64,000 bases of DNA from Helcococcus bovis. GTDB taxonomy: Bacteria > Bacillota > Clostridia > Tissierellales > Peptoniphilaceae. Shown in pieces: positions 18,530 to 27,155 of the stretch. The notes below the pieces were generated by a model. It did no database searches, was not told the DNA's origin, and saw only the letters and a program-made list of their open reading frames with translations. The position numbers were made by a program, and so were the translations under genes. Position 1 is the first letter of the stretch. Each line of letters opens with the position of its first letter. The DNA lies in the NCBI RefSeq assembly GCF_046035435.1, contig NZ_JBFNFH010000001.1; one strand, given 5' to 3'.

Positions 18530-19270
18530 CTATAATTTCAAAATTTTACCAATAAAATGGTCTTTCTCAGATTTTTCTGTAATTATTTCTGTTGATAAAT
18601 CGTTACAAAAACTTACTTGCGATACTATATCAAATTTACTTGAATCTGCTAAAATATATGTCTTTTTACATCTTTTTATCGCTTCCGACTTAATCATAGC
18701 CTCATTAATATCTGGAGTAGTGAATCCAAAATCTTTATGAATACCATTAGTTCCAAAAAATCCCAATGTAAAATTAAACTTCGCCAAATATTGTATTGCT
18801 GATACCCCTATTATCGAATCTGTACTCAATTTAATTTCACCTGGCAAAATATATACTTTATATTTTAATGAAGATAACTCTCTTGCAATCCATATTGAAT
18901 TTGTAACAAATACAACATTATTTGCTTGAATATATGTAATCATCGCTTCTACACTTGATCCAGCATCCATATAAACAAAATCATTATCATGTATCAATCC
19001 AGCTGCAAATTTCCCTATCGCAAGCTTCTGTTTAATATTAACATTCATTTTATCATCCATTCTATCTTCAGTAGTTATGTAATTTATATTCTTGATTGAT
19101 TTTGCACCCCCAAATATTTTTTTGATTTTTTTTGATTCATCCAGTTCATTTAAATCTCTTCTAACAGTTGCTAAAGAAACATTTAAATAATCAGCTATTT
19201 CTTCAGTTTTTAATGTATTCTTTTTATTTATAAATTCAATTATTTTAGATAATCTTTCCTCTTTAAGCAT
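18530..19270 (-). CDS. fruR: DeoR-family repressor of the fructose operon
   Basis: 246 residues. N-terminal helix-turn-helix TEEIADYLNVSLATVRRDLNEL is the DeoR signature; the rest is the sugar-phosphate-binding domain with the YMDAGSS and FTTPDINEA segments. First gene of the operon, so it is autoregulated; in this family fructose 1-phosphate is the usual inducer. RBS GAGGTGATTAA before ATG. Candidate promoter at 19293-19321. Confidence 0.92.
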   Translation of the reverse strand: MLKEERLSKIIEFINKKNTLKTEEIADYLNVSLATVRRDLNELDESKKIKKIFGGAKSIKNINYITTEDRMDDKMNVNIKQKLAIGKFAAGLIHDNDFVYMDAGSSVEAMITYIQANNVVFVTNSIWIARELSSLKYKVYILPGEIKLSTDSIIGVSAIQYLAKFNFTLGFFGTNGIHKDFGFTTPDINEAMIKSEAIKRCKKTYILADSSKFDIVSQVSFCNDLSTEIITEKSEKDHFIGKILKL

Positions 19271-19292
19271 TTAATCACCTCTTACAATATAT

Positions 19293-19321
19293 AAAATACC
19301 ACCTTAAACAATCAATGTCAA
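19293..19321 (-). promoter_or_regulatory. fruR: Candidate promoter of fruRKA
   Basis: TTGACA (19316-19321) and TATTTT (19293-19298) on the minus strand with 17-bp spacing. Direct ATGATT/ATTGATT-like repeats overlap the -35, as is common for DeoR-type operators. Confidence 0.5.
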
Positions 19322-19339
19322 TCATTTTAAATCAAAAAA

Positions 19340-19735
19340 AATCATTTAACTTCAAGCTGTTCAATGATTTTTTCCTCGTACTATCAAATTATACAAATAC
19401 TCAACATTCTTCCTTAAAATTTTTCTTTAACTTCATTGCTCAAGTCTGCATTTCTAATATAATCTGCCGCTCTAACATATTTTCCATTTCTAAAATATGG
19501 GAAATCACTTTCCATCAATATTTTTTCTTATCCAAATACTTCAACACTAAGTTTTAATGCTTCTTCTAAAAAGTTTGCTGAATCAAAATAAAATTTATCT
19601 ATAAGTTTATCTTTCGGACTTTCATCAAAAGAATCCCAATCTTAATAATTATCTTGGATTCTTTGCATTTGGAAACCTATCCCTCCTCCAAGATGAGCAA
19701 TGTGGAATGTTAAATTCTTAAATTTATAAAGTAAA
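19340..19735 (-). pseudogene. Remnant of an amidohydrolase
   Basis: The minus strand reads a continuous protein-like frame broken by three stops: FHIAHLGGGIGFQMQRI..., stop, DWDSFDESPKDKLIDKFYFDSANFLEEALKL, stop, EKILMESDFPYFRNGKYVRAADYIR, then stop. HLGGG and SDFPY (usual form GSDFP) are the His and Asp metal-site neighbourhoods near the C-terminus of the amidohydrolase-2/ACMSD-like family. Only the C-terminal third is left and no start exists. It lies downstream of the nan genes in the same direction, so it may once have been part of that operon. Confidence 0.72.
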
Positions 19736-19736
19736 A

Positions 19737-19764
19737 GAGATTAGAAATTTTCATCTCTAATCTC
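19737..19764 (-). terminator. Terminator after the ROK kinase gene
   Basis: Arms GAGATTAGA / TCTAATCTC, 10-nt loop, TTTTAC after it on the minus strand; 16 bp beyond the stop of the kinase gene. Confidence 0.7.
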
Positions 19765-19779
19765 GTATTATCATTTTAT

Positions 19780-20655
19780 TTATTTAATTTTATTCCTATA
19801 AACCTCATAAGCTCCAAACATTCCAGCGGTATTACCCAATTCAGCAAATTCAATATTTGTATACTGTTTTACAAAATTATTTGTGTACATTTTTTCAAAT
19901 TTTTCTTGAATTATCAGTTGAAGATATTCTTTTTGTTCCATGATTCCACCACCCAGAATTACATATTCAGGATTTAATAGGCTAACAGAATTCACAACTA
20001 AATTAACAATATTTTCAACCAATTTATCAATTTCTTCAACACAAATTTGATTTTTGTAGTTTATAGCTTGATCAAATATCCATTTCCCATCTATTTCTTC
20101 AATATTAATTCTTGATTTAACATTATTTACAAGAGATGTTGTTGAAGCTATTTTCTCAATATTTTGCCCGTTAAATATTGAATATCCTACTTCTCCACCA
20201 CTAAATGAATGTCCGAATAAAAGTTTTCCATTTACATATAATGCTCCTCCTACTCCAGTACCAATAGTAAACATTAACGCATTTTGTACATCCCTATATT
20301 TTGCTTGAGTAAGCTCTCCAAGTAACGCACAATTTACATCATTTTCAACGGTTGATTGTAAATTATATTTTTGCATAATATATTTTGAAATTTCGGTACC
20401 TTTGTAATTTGGAATATTTTCATTAGCATAGGCTATTTTACCATTCATACTATCAACAATTCCTGCAGTAGATATCGCAACACCGCTTATTTTATGATAT
20501 TTTTGTGTTTCATCAATTATGAATGAAATCCTATCAAGCATATTAAAAGAACTATCCTTAATACCTGTTTCGTAGGAATTTAATTGTGTGAATTTTGAAT
20601 TTTCAAATATCCCTGTTTTAATATTTGTCCCGCCTATGTCTAATGTTAAAATCAT
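19780..20655 (-). CDS. ROK-family sugar kinase (probably N-acetylmannosamine kinase or glucokinase-like)
   Basis: 291 residues. ATP site DIGGTNIKTGIF at the N-terminus, ENDVNCALLGE with the catalytic Asp, and GTGVGGALYVNGKLLFGHSFSGGEVGY. The zinc-binding CxCGxxGC motif that normally follows EVGY in ROK proteins is absent: this copy continues with SIFNGQNIEKIAST. Located 11 bp after the sialic acid lyase gene, so phosphorylation of the released N-acetylmannosamine is the natural guess (NanK role). RBS GGAGTAAATA before ATG. Confidence 0.85.
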   Translation of the reverse strand: MILTLDIGGTNIKTGIFENSKFTQLNSYETGIKDSSFNMLDRISFIIDETQKYHKISGVAISTAGIVDSMNGKIAYANENIPNYKGTEISKYIMQKYNLQSTVENDVNCALLGELTQAKYRDVQNALMFTIGTGVGGALYVNGKLLFGHSFSGGEVGYSIFNGQNIEKIASTTSLVNNVKSRINIEEIDGKWIFDQAINYKNQICVEEIDKLVENIVNLVVNSVSLLNPEYVILGGGIMEQKEYLQLIIQEKFEKMYTNNFVKQYTNIEFAELGNTAGMFGAYEVYRNKIK

Positions 20656-20666
20656 TATTTACTCCA

Positions 20667-21557
20667 TTATTTTATAAATTTTTGATAAATATTTTCTGCT
20701 TCTTCTTTTTGTGCTTCTGTAATTTGAGCCATTGGCTTTCTTGAATAGAATTGTTTGTCAGAGTTTACTTCTCTTTGTAAAATGTATTTTAATGTTTGAT
20801 AAAGTCCATTATTTAAAACAGCTGAAATAAAATCATTTGTCAAATTTTGAATTTCTAATGCTTTTTGTAAATCATTTGATTTTACAGCATCAAATATTTC
20901 TCTTGAACGAATACCATTTACATTATATGTTGATCCAATTGCACCATCTACATTATTAGCAACAGCTGGAACTAACATTTCATCAAATCCTGAGAAAATT
21001 AATTGTTCCTTAAATGCTTTTCTCAATCTTTCTAATAAGTAGAAATCTGCTGATGTGTATTTTACCCCAACTATTCTTGGTAACTTAAATAATCTTTCAA
21101 AATCTTTAATTCCCATATCAACACCTGTTAATAGTGGGATTGAATAAATAATTAAATCATTTTCTACATTTTCTGTAATTTCTTTATAATAGTTGTAAAC
21201 TTCATCAGCATTAAATCTATAATAGAATGGTGTTACCGCTGAAATTGCATCGTATCCTAATTCTGTTACAAACTTTCCTAATTCAATTACTTCATAAATA
21301 TTTGAACTTCCCACTTGAGCAATTAATTTAATTTGATCTTTCGCTTCATCTTTTGCAATTTCAAATATTTGTTTCTTTTCTTCTTTTCCTAGTAAAAAGT
21401 TTTCACCACTTGAACCACCAACATAAAGTCCGTCTATTTTCATTTTATCAATATTATGTCTGATAATTTTTCTTAATCCTTCTTCATTTACACTTCCATC
21501 TTCATTAAATGGTACCAATAAAGCTGAATACAAGCCTTTTAAGTCTTCTCTTAACAT
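20667..21557 (-). CDS. nanA: N-acetylneuraminate lyase
   Basis: 296 residues, DapA/NanA TIM barrel. GGSSGENFLL is the sialate-lyase form of the GTTGE loop seen in DapA. YSIPLLTG supplies the catalytic tyrosine and GVKYTSADFYLLERL the Schiff-base lysine followed by the S-D-F pattern typical of NanA. It splits sialic acid into N-acetylmannosamine and pyruvate. Together with the ROK kinase it makes a short sialic-acid operon; nanE, a transporter and a sialidase are not in the window. RBS GGAGGAGAA. Confidence 0.92.
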   Translation of the reverse strand: MLREDLKGLYSALLVPFNEDGSVNEEGLRKIIRHNIDKMKIDGLYVGGSSGENFLLGKEEKKQIFEIAKDEAKDQIKLIAQVGSSNIYEVIELGKFVTELGYDAISAVTPFYYRFNADEVYNYYKEITENVENDLIIYSIPLLTGVDMGIKDFERLFKLPRIVGVKYTSADFYLLERLRKAFKEQLIFSGFDEMLVPAVANNVDGAIGSTYNVNGIRSREIFDAVKSNDLQKALEIQNLTNDFISAVLNNGLYQTLKYILQREVNSDKQFYSRKPMAQITEAQKEEAENIYQKFIK

Positions 21558-21633
21558 TTCTCCTCCAAAATTTTAATATTTACAATACATATACTATAAT
21601 AGTATTAAATGAAAAAAATTAAAAGAGGAAATT

Positions 21634-22413
21634 ATGAAAAAATATAAAATTATGAGTTTTAATCTTAGATATGAAAACGAATTTGACAAATATTCTTGGA
21701 ATATGAGAAAAAATAGTGTAAAAAAAGTTATTGAAAAATATTCTCCTGACTTTATTGGATTTCAGGAAGTTAAAGAAAATCAGCTTAAAGACTTAAAAAT
21801 TTTATTTGAGGATGAATATGATTTTTATGGAATTTTCAGAGATGAAACTGAAGGAAAAGAAATGAATCCAATATTTATAAAAAATGATAAATTCAAATTA
21901 AGTTATACAAATACTTTTTGGCTATCAGAAAAAATCACAGAAAGATTTAATATAGGATGGGATGGTGATTTAGCAAGAATTTGTTCATTTGGAATTATTT
22001 CAGACAAATTGACAAATGAAAATTTATTTATTTTCATGAACACACATTTCGACCATGTAGGAATTAAAGCAAGAATGAATTCCACTGAATTAATTATAAA
22101 TTCAAGTAAATTATTAAGCTTAACATTCAATATTCCCACTATAATTACTGGGGATTTCAACACAAGACCAATGGATGGATATATTGACAAATTAATAAAT
22201 CATAAGGACTTCGATAATAGCTTTAATCATTTTAGCGATAAGGAAAACTCACTTACAATTCACAATTATAAAGACGATATTGAAGGACAACCTATCGATT
22301 ATGTATTTACTCAATATCCAATCAAAATTTTAAGCAGCAAAATAATTAGAGACAAATTTGATGATATTTTCACATCAGATCATTATCAAATATTAGTTGA
22401 ATTTGAAATGTAA
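21634..22413 (+). CDS. Endonuclease/exonuclease/phosphatase-family protein
   Basis: 259 residues. Motifs of the EEP fold in order: MSFNLRYEN, IGFQEVKENQ (metal Glu), THFDHVG, GDFNTRP (Asp-x-Asn pair) and SDHYQ at the end (catalytic Asp-His). No signal peptide. Similar stand-alone proteins hydrolyse phosphodiesters or sugar phosphates. It is divergent from nanA, with 76 bp between them, so it may share regulation. Exact substrate unknown. Confidence 0.85.
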   Translation: MKKYKIMSFNLRYENEFDKYSWNMRKNSVKKVIEKYSPDFIGFQEVKENQLKDLKILFEDEYDFYGIFRDETEGKEMNPIFIKNDKFKLSYTNTFWLSEKITERFNIGWDGDLARICSFGIISDKLTNENLFIFMNTHFDHVGIKARMNSTELIINSSKLLSLTFNIPTIITGDFNTRPMDGYIDKLINHKDFDNSFNHFSDKENSLTIHNYKDDIEGQPIDYVFTQYPIKILSSKIIRDKFDDIFTSDHYQILVEFEM

Positions 22414-22444
22414 TTATTTATTTTTTAGTATAGTTTAAATATTA

Positions 22445-22541
22445 TGAACAGGAATTTAATTTTTAAATTTCTGTTCCATTTTTTTTGCTGTTAAGATAGC
22501 TCTTTTTGGAACAGTTTTTGCAATTTTACTTTTTCTGTTCC
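22445..22541. repeat. Two palindromes with GGAACAG/CTGTTCC arms, 63 bp apart
   Basis: Unit A: GAACAG (22446-22451) paired with CTGTTC (22471-22476). Unit B: GGAACAG (22508-22514) paired with CTGTTCC (22535-22541). Arm starts are 26-27 nt apart in each, and the units are 63 bp apart. Same arms and pitch as the array at 34067-34234. Confidence 0.8.
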
Positions 22542-22555
22542 ATAAAACAAAAAGA

Positions 22556-22577
22556 GATAGAAATTTTTATTTCTATC
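22556..22577 (-). terminator. Terminator of the broken collagen-adhesin-like gene
   Basis: GATAGAAAT / ATTTCTATC hairpin followed by TCTTTTTG on the minus strand, about 50 bp past the stop. Confidence 0.7.
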
Positions 22578-22627
22578 CCCAAAAATTATATATTTTTATC
22601 AAAAACTAATTCTAAATAATATGTTAA

Positions 22628-23768
22628 TTATTCATCCTTGTTTTTTCTCTTTTTAATAGCTATCCAGCCTAGTCCTGCTACAGCAACTAAAACCGCACCA
22701 ATAAATACTGGTAACTTAAAGTTATCTCCTGTTTCTGGATTTTCAGGTGATTTTACCGGTGGTGTTACTGGCGGTGTTACTGGCGGTACTGGTGGCAATG
22801 GTGGCAATGGTGGTTTATAACTGTTAGATATCTTAAATCCATTTTCAACTTTTGTATAGTTTACATCATAGATTGTTGATCCAAATGTTATCTTTCCATC
22901 TTTTTCGCCTTCTTCCTTAACAGTATACACTATTTCCTTACCATCTTTATACTTATCTAAGTTTTCAAATGTTGCTTTCCAGTCTACTTCTTTTATCAAC
23001 AACACTTTTTGATTTGTCGCTTCCCCATTTGCATATAGTCTTACTACTATACTTTCTGGACGCTTGTTGTCTTGGTTATTGTTATCTAACCATACTTTTT
23101 CTACTGGGATTGAAATTTTTTCTGGTAATTTTGTATTTCTTATTATAACTTTAATTTCTTCATCATTACTTATATCTTTAGAATTAATTATATTATTTTT
23201 ATAAGAAACGTCATATTTACCATTATTTATTTCTTCTACCATATATATAATTTCTTTATTTCCTGCATACTTTGGTAATTTTTCAAATCTAGTTTTAAAA
23301 TTATTATCTTTATTCAATAATCTTTCTTCTAATACATATTTTTTATCCGAATCGACCGCTACTAGTTTTATTTTTATTTCTTCAGAATCTAGGTTAAGCC
23401 ATTGTTTTTCAACTTCTATATTAAATAGATCATTTTTTTCTCCATAGTAAACACTTCCATTTGTCCCTATCGCTCCACCTCTTGAAGAAATATTATTTTC
23501 GAAAAATACTGTTGCTCTAGATTTCGCAAAATCTAACCCATTTAATGTTTCATCATTAATTTCAAATAATAGAATTTTTAAAATTAAACTCTCCTTTTAT
23601 TTCTACATCTAAAGGTCTATTTTCATCTTCCAAATACTGTTTTAACTTTTCAAAAGTATCTATATTTTCACTATTTTTTAAAATTTCATTACTTGCTTGA
23701 GCATATGAAACATTAAAAATAAAAAAAGTGAAAATTAATACAAATAAAAATTATTTTATTTTATTCAT
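22628..23768 (-). pseudogene. Broken Cna-B-domain surface protein with NPETGD anchor
   Basis: The original start is an ATG at 23766-23768 after AAAGAGGTATAA. The sixth codon is TAA (MNKIK, stop, FLFVLIFTFFIFNVSYAQA), which kills the signal peptide, and a frameshift follows about 65 codons in. The second frame reads VFFENNISSRGGAIGTNG, a beta-helix (polymorphic-outer-membrane-like) repeat, then at least two Cna-B stalk repeats (IEVEKQWLN..., IPVEKVWLDNNNQDNKRPES..., VVRLYANGE), a Pro-rich wall spanner (PPLPPLPPVPPVTPP) and the sorting signal NPETGD, membrane segment and KKRKNKDE tail. The part from a TTG at 23317 to 22628 is intact but has no secretion signal. Ancestrally a wall-anchored adhesin, greatly shortened. 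Confidence 0.8.
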
Positions 23769-23796
23769 TTATACCTCTTTCTTTATTAAATTTTAA

Positions 23797-25296
23797 TTAA
23801 AACTCTAAATCCTTAAATTTTTCTGCAATTAAATATGCTACTCCATTAAAATCACCATAATTTTTCACGACGAAATCAGTGAAATATTTATATTTTTCTT
23901 CTCTCTCATCACGCATTCTTACTAAGGTTTCTATGCCTCCATACGATAATGGTCGGTTTTTTGTAGACAATTTTTCTAAATCTCTATCAATTCTAAAAAT
24001 AATTGAATTAGTTTTTAAGTAATAATAATTATCTAGTTTTTGTACAACACCTCCACTTGTAGAAATTACTGCATTTGTTAGATTTGCAAGTTTTTTAACA
24101 ACTAAAGATTCTTTTTCCCTAAAAGATTCTTCACTTCTTTCAAGAAGATATTTTGAAGGACTTATACCATATTCATTTGCAAACTCTTTATCCAAATCTA
24201 TGTGTTTTCTATCAAGTATTTTAGCAAGTTTTTTACCTATTGTTGTTTTTCCAGCACCTGGCATTCCTACTAAAACTATATTTAATTTAGACTTCACAAA
24301 TTCAGTAACAATTTTCTCGAATTCTATATCATCAAATCTTTTTCTTGATAAAATTTCTATACTCTTCTTTTCTTGATACATAGTTTTATAGACACCATTT
24401 ATTGCTTTAATACCAAACTTTTTAGCATCTAAATATAATTTTGAAAATATTGTACTGGTTGAAATATCAATTAAACACTCTAATTTAGAGTTTTCAAAGT
24501 TTATTTCTGGTACTATATCTAAGTCGGAAAATTTTGTAAGATTAAACGCAATATCGAAATTTGAAAAAATAATTTCTTTTGAATGATTTAAATCATGAAT
24601 GTGTACATTTCCTGCATTCAACGATTTTAATACATATTCTATAGTTTTTATTGACTCATCTTTTTTTATAATTAAAATATTTTTTCCAGTTAAATTAATA
24701 TTATGTCTATTTAATAACTTTATTATTCCAAAATATTCAGTATTAAAACCAAATTTTCTATTTCTATAAAATTGCACTAAATTAACTTCATTTATTTCTT
24801 GGACTTGATCTGTAACATTATCCAAATACTTAATAATCTCAGTTTTATATGGATACGCTATATTTAATCCAACAAAATTTTTTCTTTTTAATATATTTTC
24901 AAGTAAATTTTCATCAGGCTTAAATCTAAAATATTTTTCATCTAAAAATTTTTCATAAATAAACTTTGTTAAATCGTAATTACTTTTATCTCCAACATAT
25001 GCATATTTTGAATTATATTTTTTTTGTATATAATTATTTCTCTTTTTGCTAATATCAGACAAATAATCAAGAAATTCAGTAATATATTCATCATATTCCA
25101 TAGTTTTTTCCGAAAAATTTATCTCATTACAATTTTTATCAATTATATCGATATTATTCTTATAAATATATTCAAAAAGCACATCTCCCATATTAAATCT
25201 TTCATCAACAAGCTCAACAATTTGTTCATCTATTGTAAAAATTTTTTCTTTAATATATTCAATTTTCTTTAATTTATCTTCATTATTTAATTGCAT
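23797..25296 (-). CDS. Chorismate mutase - shikimate dehydrogenase-like - shikimate kinase fusion
   Basis: About 499 residues with three modules of the aromatic pathway. (1) About 8-95: chorismate-mutase-type helix (KIEYIKEKIFTIDEQIVELVDERFNMG). (2) About 110-325: shikimate-dehydrogenase-like (GLNIAYPYKTEIIKYLDNVT; GFNTEYFGII), where the usual NTD-G motif has become NTE-F and the NADP loop (NILIIKKDESIKTIEYVL) lacks the GAGG pattern. (3) About 335-495: shikimate kinase with Walker A GMPGAGKTTIGKKLA, the DLD of HIDLDKEF, STSGGVV and NRPLS. The kinase looks active; the middle looks degraded and may be structural. AGAGGA lies before tandem ATGs; the second (25296) has better spacing. No other aro genes are adjacent. 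Confidence 0.85.
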   Translation of the reverse strand: MQLNNEDKLKKIEYIKEKIFTIDEQIVELVDERFNMGDVLFEYIYKNNIDIIDKNCNEINFSEKTMEYDEYITEFLDYLSDISKKRNNYIQKKYNSKYAYVGDKSNYDLTKFIYEKFLDEKYFRFKPDENLLENILKRKNFVGLNIAYPYKTEIIKYLDNVTDQVQEINEVNLVQFYRNRKFGFNTEYFGIIKLLNRHNINLTGKNILIIKKDESIKTIEYVLKSLNAGNVHIHDLNHSKEIIFSNFDIAFNLTKFSDLDIVPEINFENSKLECLIDISTSTIFSKLYLDAKKFGIKAINGVYKTMYQEKKSIEILSRKRFDDIEFEKIVTEFVKSKLNIVLVGMPGAGKTTIGKKLAKILDRKHIDLDKEFANEYGISPSKYLLERSEESFREKESLVVKKLANLTNAVISTSGGVVQKLDNYYYLKTNSIIFRIDRDLEKLSTKNRPLSYGGIETLVRMRDEREEKYKYFTDFVVKNYGDFNGVAYLIAEKFKDLEF

Positions 25297-25314
25297 CATT
25301 CCTCTATTATAAAA

Positions 25315-25336
25315 AAAGGAATCAAATTTGACTCCT
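25315..25336 (-). terminator. Terminator after apt
   Basis: AAGGA-g-TCAAA / TTTGA-t-TCCTT hairpin with TTTTTTT on the minus strand, 5 bp past the apt stop and 16 bp ahead of the next start. Confidence 0.75.
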
Positions 25337-25341
25337 TAATT

Positions 25342-25860
25342 TTAGTGTTCGTATTTTATTAAAGTAAATGTATTGTAATCTCCAAATAATTCAATTCCTT
25401 TTAAATCTTCTAACTCAATTAAAAATCCAGCGCAAACAACTTTTGCACCTGTTTCTTCAATAATTTCTAATGCAGCTTTTGCTGTACCACCTGTAGCTAA
25501 TAAGTCATCAATTAAAAGAACTTTATCGCCTGTTTTTAATACATCTGCATCAATTTCAATTTGATTTTTACCGTATTCTAAGTCATATTCTTTAGTAATT
25601 ACTTTTCCAGGTAATTTCCCTGGTTTTCTTACAGGTATAAATCCCTTATTTAATTTGTAAGCCATTGGAACTGCAAATATAAAACCTCTTGCTTCAATAC
25701 CTGCAATATAGTCAAACTCTAAATCTTTAACTTTTTCGCATAGCATATCAACTGTTTCCTTAAAAGCATCTTTATCTTTTAGTAATGTTGTTATATCTTT
25801 AAAACTGATTCCTTCTTTTGGAAATCCTTCAATGACTCTAACTTTAGATTTTAAATCCAT
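25342..25860 (-). CDS. apt: Adenine phosphoribosyltransferase
   Basis: 172 residues from the start chosen here, matching the usual 170. An upstream in-frame ATG at 25878 is less likely because GGAGG lies between it and the ATG at 25860. Motifs: FPKEGISFKDITTLL, GIEARGFIFAVPMA, and the PRPP loop VLLIDDLLATGGTAKAA. It makes AMP from adenine and PRPP in purine salvage. Ends in its own terminator. Confidence 0.95.
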   Translation of the reverse strand: MDLKSKVRVIEGFPKEGISFKDITTLLKDKDAFKETVDMLCEKVKDLEFDYIAGIEARGFIFAVPMAYKLNKGFIPVRKPGKLPGKVITKEYDLEYGKNQIEIDADVLKTGDKVLLIDDLLATGGTAKAALEIIEETGAKVVCAGFLIELEDLKGIELFGDYNTFTLIKYEH

Positions 25861-25942
25861 TATATCCTCCATTTTCATAACGAAAACTAATTATTTGGAA
25901 TGTCCATATATTATTCTACAATAAATATACCAATACTACAAG

Positions 25943-26773
25943 CTAATTATTTTTTGCATTTTTTATTATAACTTCAATTATTTCCGGTCTATTAAATATT
26001 CTTTTCGCAAAAGGGAAGTTATTTCCCAATCCTCTAGAATTGTACATTACAGTATTATTTTTTGAAAAAATACCTCCACAATATTTTCCAAAAAATCCTT
26101 GTCCAGATGAAAAAACTCCCTTGTTAAATATTCTTGCCTGTCCTCCATGAGTATGTCCTGAAAAAATTAAATCAATATTATATTTTACATACAAATCAAA
26201 AAACTCAGGTCTATGAGATAATAAAATCTTAAATTCTTCTGACAAATTTTTCGTAATATTGCTTAAAACTTGATCCATATCTTTTCTGATATCTTTCTTC
26301 ACTTTTTTATTTTTGCTTATATATTCAGACGGATCATTTACCCCTAAAATACTTATCCCTTTATAATTTATAACTTCATCATCTAAAACTCTAACACCTT
26401 TTGAAATCAAAATTTCTTTTAATTTTTCAAAATCTCTATATCCTTTTTCGTGATTTCCTGTAACAAAAAATATTTCGCTGTTAAATAAATCAATTAAATC
26501 AATAGCATTTCCATGACCTAAATATCTCCTGTCAATTATATCTCCAGTAATGAAAATTAAATCATAATTATTTTTTAATAATTTTTTTATCTTGGATTGC
26601 TTTTTACCAAACTGGTAATTGTGTAAATCTGAAATATGTAGTATATTCAATTCTTTAATTGAACTTGGCAAATCTTTATAAATAATATGTGTGTTTACAA
26701 TTGGATTTGCATTTTCAAATAATATGTACACTAAAAATAATAAAATTGTAATAAAAATAATTAAATAAATCAT
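25943..26773 (-). CDS. Membrane-anchored calcineurin-like phosphoesterase
   Basis: 276 residues. One N-terminal membrane segment (IYLIIFITILLFLVYILF) then the metallophosphoesterase motifs ISDLHNYQFG, TGDIIDRR, GNHEKG, LLSHRPEF and SGHTHGGQAR. This is the layout of the YkuE/YaeI-like phosphodiesterases, some of which act on lipid substrates at the membrane. It follows mazF by 19 bp in the same direction and is probably the last gene of acpS/nnrD-alr-mazF. Substrate unknown. Confidence 0.88.
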   Translation of the reverse strand: MIYLIIFITILLFLVYILFENANPIVNTHIIYKDLPSSIKELNILHISDLHNYQFGKKQSKIKKLLKNNYDLIFITGDIIDRRYLGHGNAIDLIDLFNSEIFFVTGNHEKGYRDFEKLKEILISKGVRVLDDEVINYKGISILGVNDPSEYISKNKKVKKDIRKDMDQVLSNITKNLSEEFKILLSHRPEFFDLYVKYNIDLIFSGHTHGGQARIFNKGVFSSGQGFFGKYCGGIFSKNNTVMYNSRGLGNNFPFAKRIFNRPEIIEVIIKNAKNN

Positions 26774-26792
26774 AATTTGTTTTTCCTAAACT

Positions 26793-27146
26793 TTAATCCA
26801 TATAGTCTTGCAAATTTAATGATATTATAAGCGATTTATCTATCTTTCTCATAGTTTTTTCATCTAAACTGCCAACTTTATCTCTCAATCTTCTTTTATC
26901 AATAGTCCGTATCTGTTCCAATAAAACTACCGAATTTTTTGGAAGATTAATATCGCATAAAATCTGTACATGTGTTGGTAAATTAGTTTTATTTTGTTGA
27001 GAAGTGATAGCCGCAATAATAACTGTAGGACTATATTTGTTTCCCATATCATTTTGTATTATAACAACCGGTCTAATGCCCCCCTGTTCAGATCCAATAA
27101 CAGGACTTAGATCAGCGTATAAAACATCTCCTCTTTTAACTTTCAA
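26793..27146 (-). CDS. mazF: MazF/NdoA-type mRNA interferase
   Basis: 117 residues, the normal size of EndoA/MazF. VKRGDVLYADLSPVIGSEQGGIRPVVIIQND is the conserved N-terminus with the catalytic Arg; later PTVIIAAITSQ with the catalytic Thr/Ser region, and SVVLLEQIRTIDKRRL. It is an RNA-cutting toxin normally held by a small antitoxin encoded just upstream. Here the gene upstream is alr with only 9 bp between, so no antitoxin is present. Start codon is TTG, preceded by GGAGAG. Confidence 0.93.
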   Translation of the reverse strand: MKVKRGDVLYADLSPVIGSEQGGIRPVVIIQNDMGNKYSPTVIIAAITSQQNKTNLPTHVQILCDINLPKNSVVLLEQIRTIDKRRLRDKVGSLDEKTMRKIDKSLIISLNLQDYMD

Positions 27147-27155
27147 CGTCTCTCC

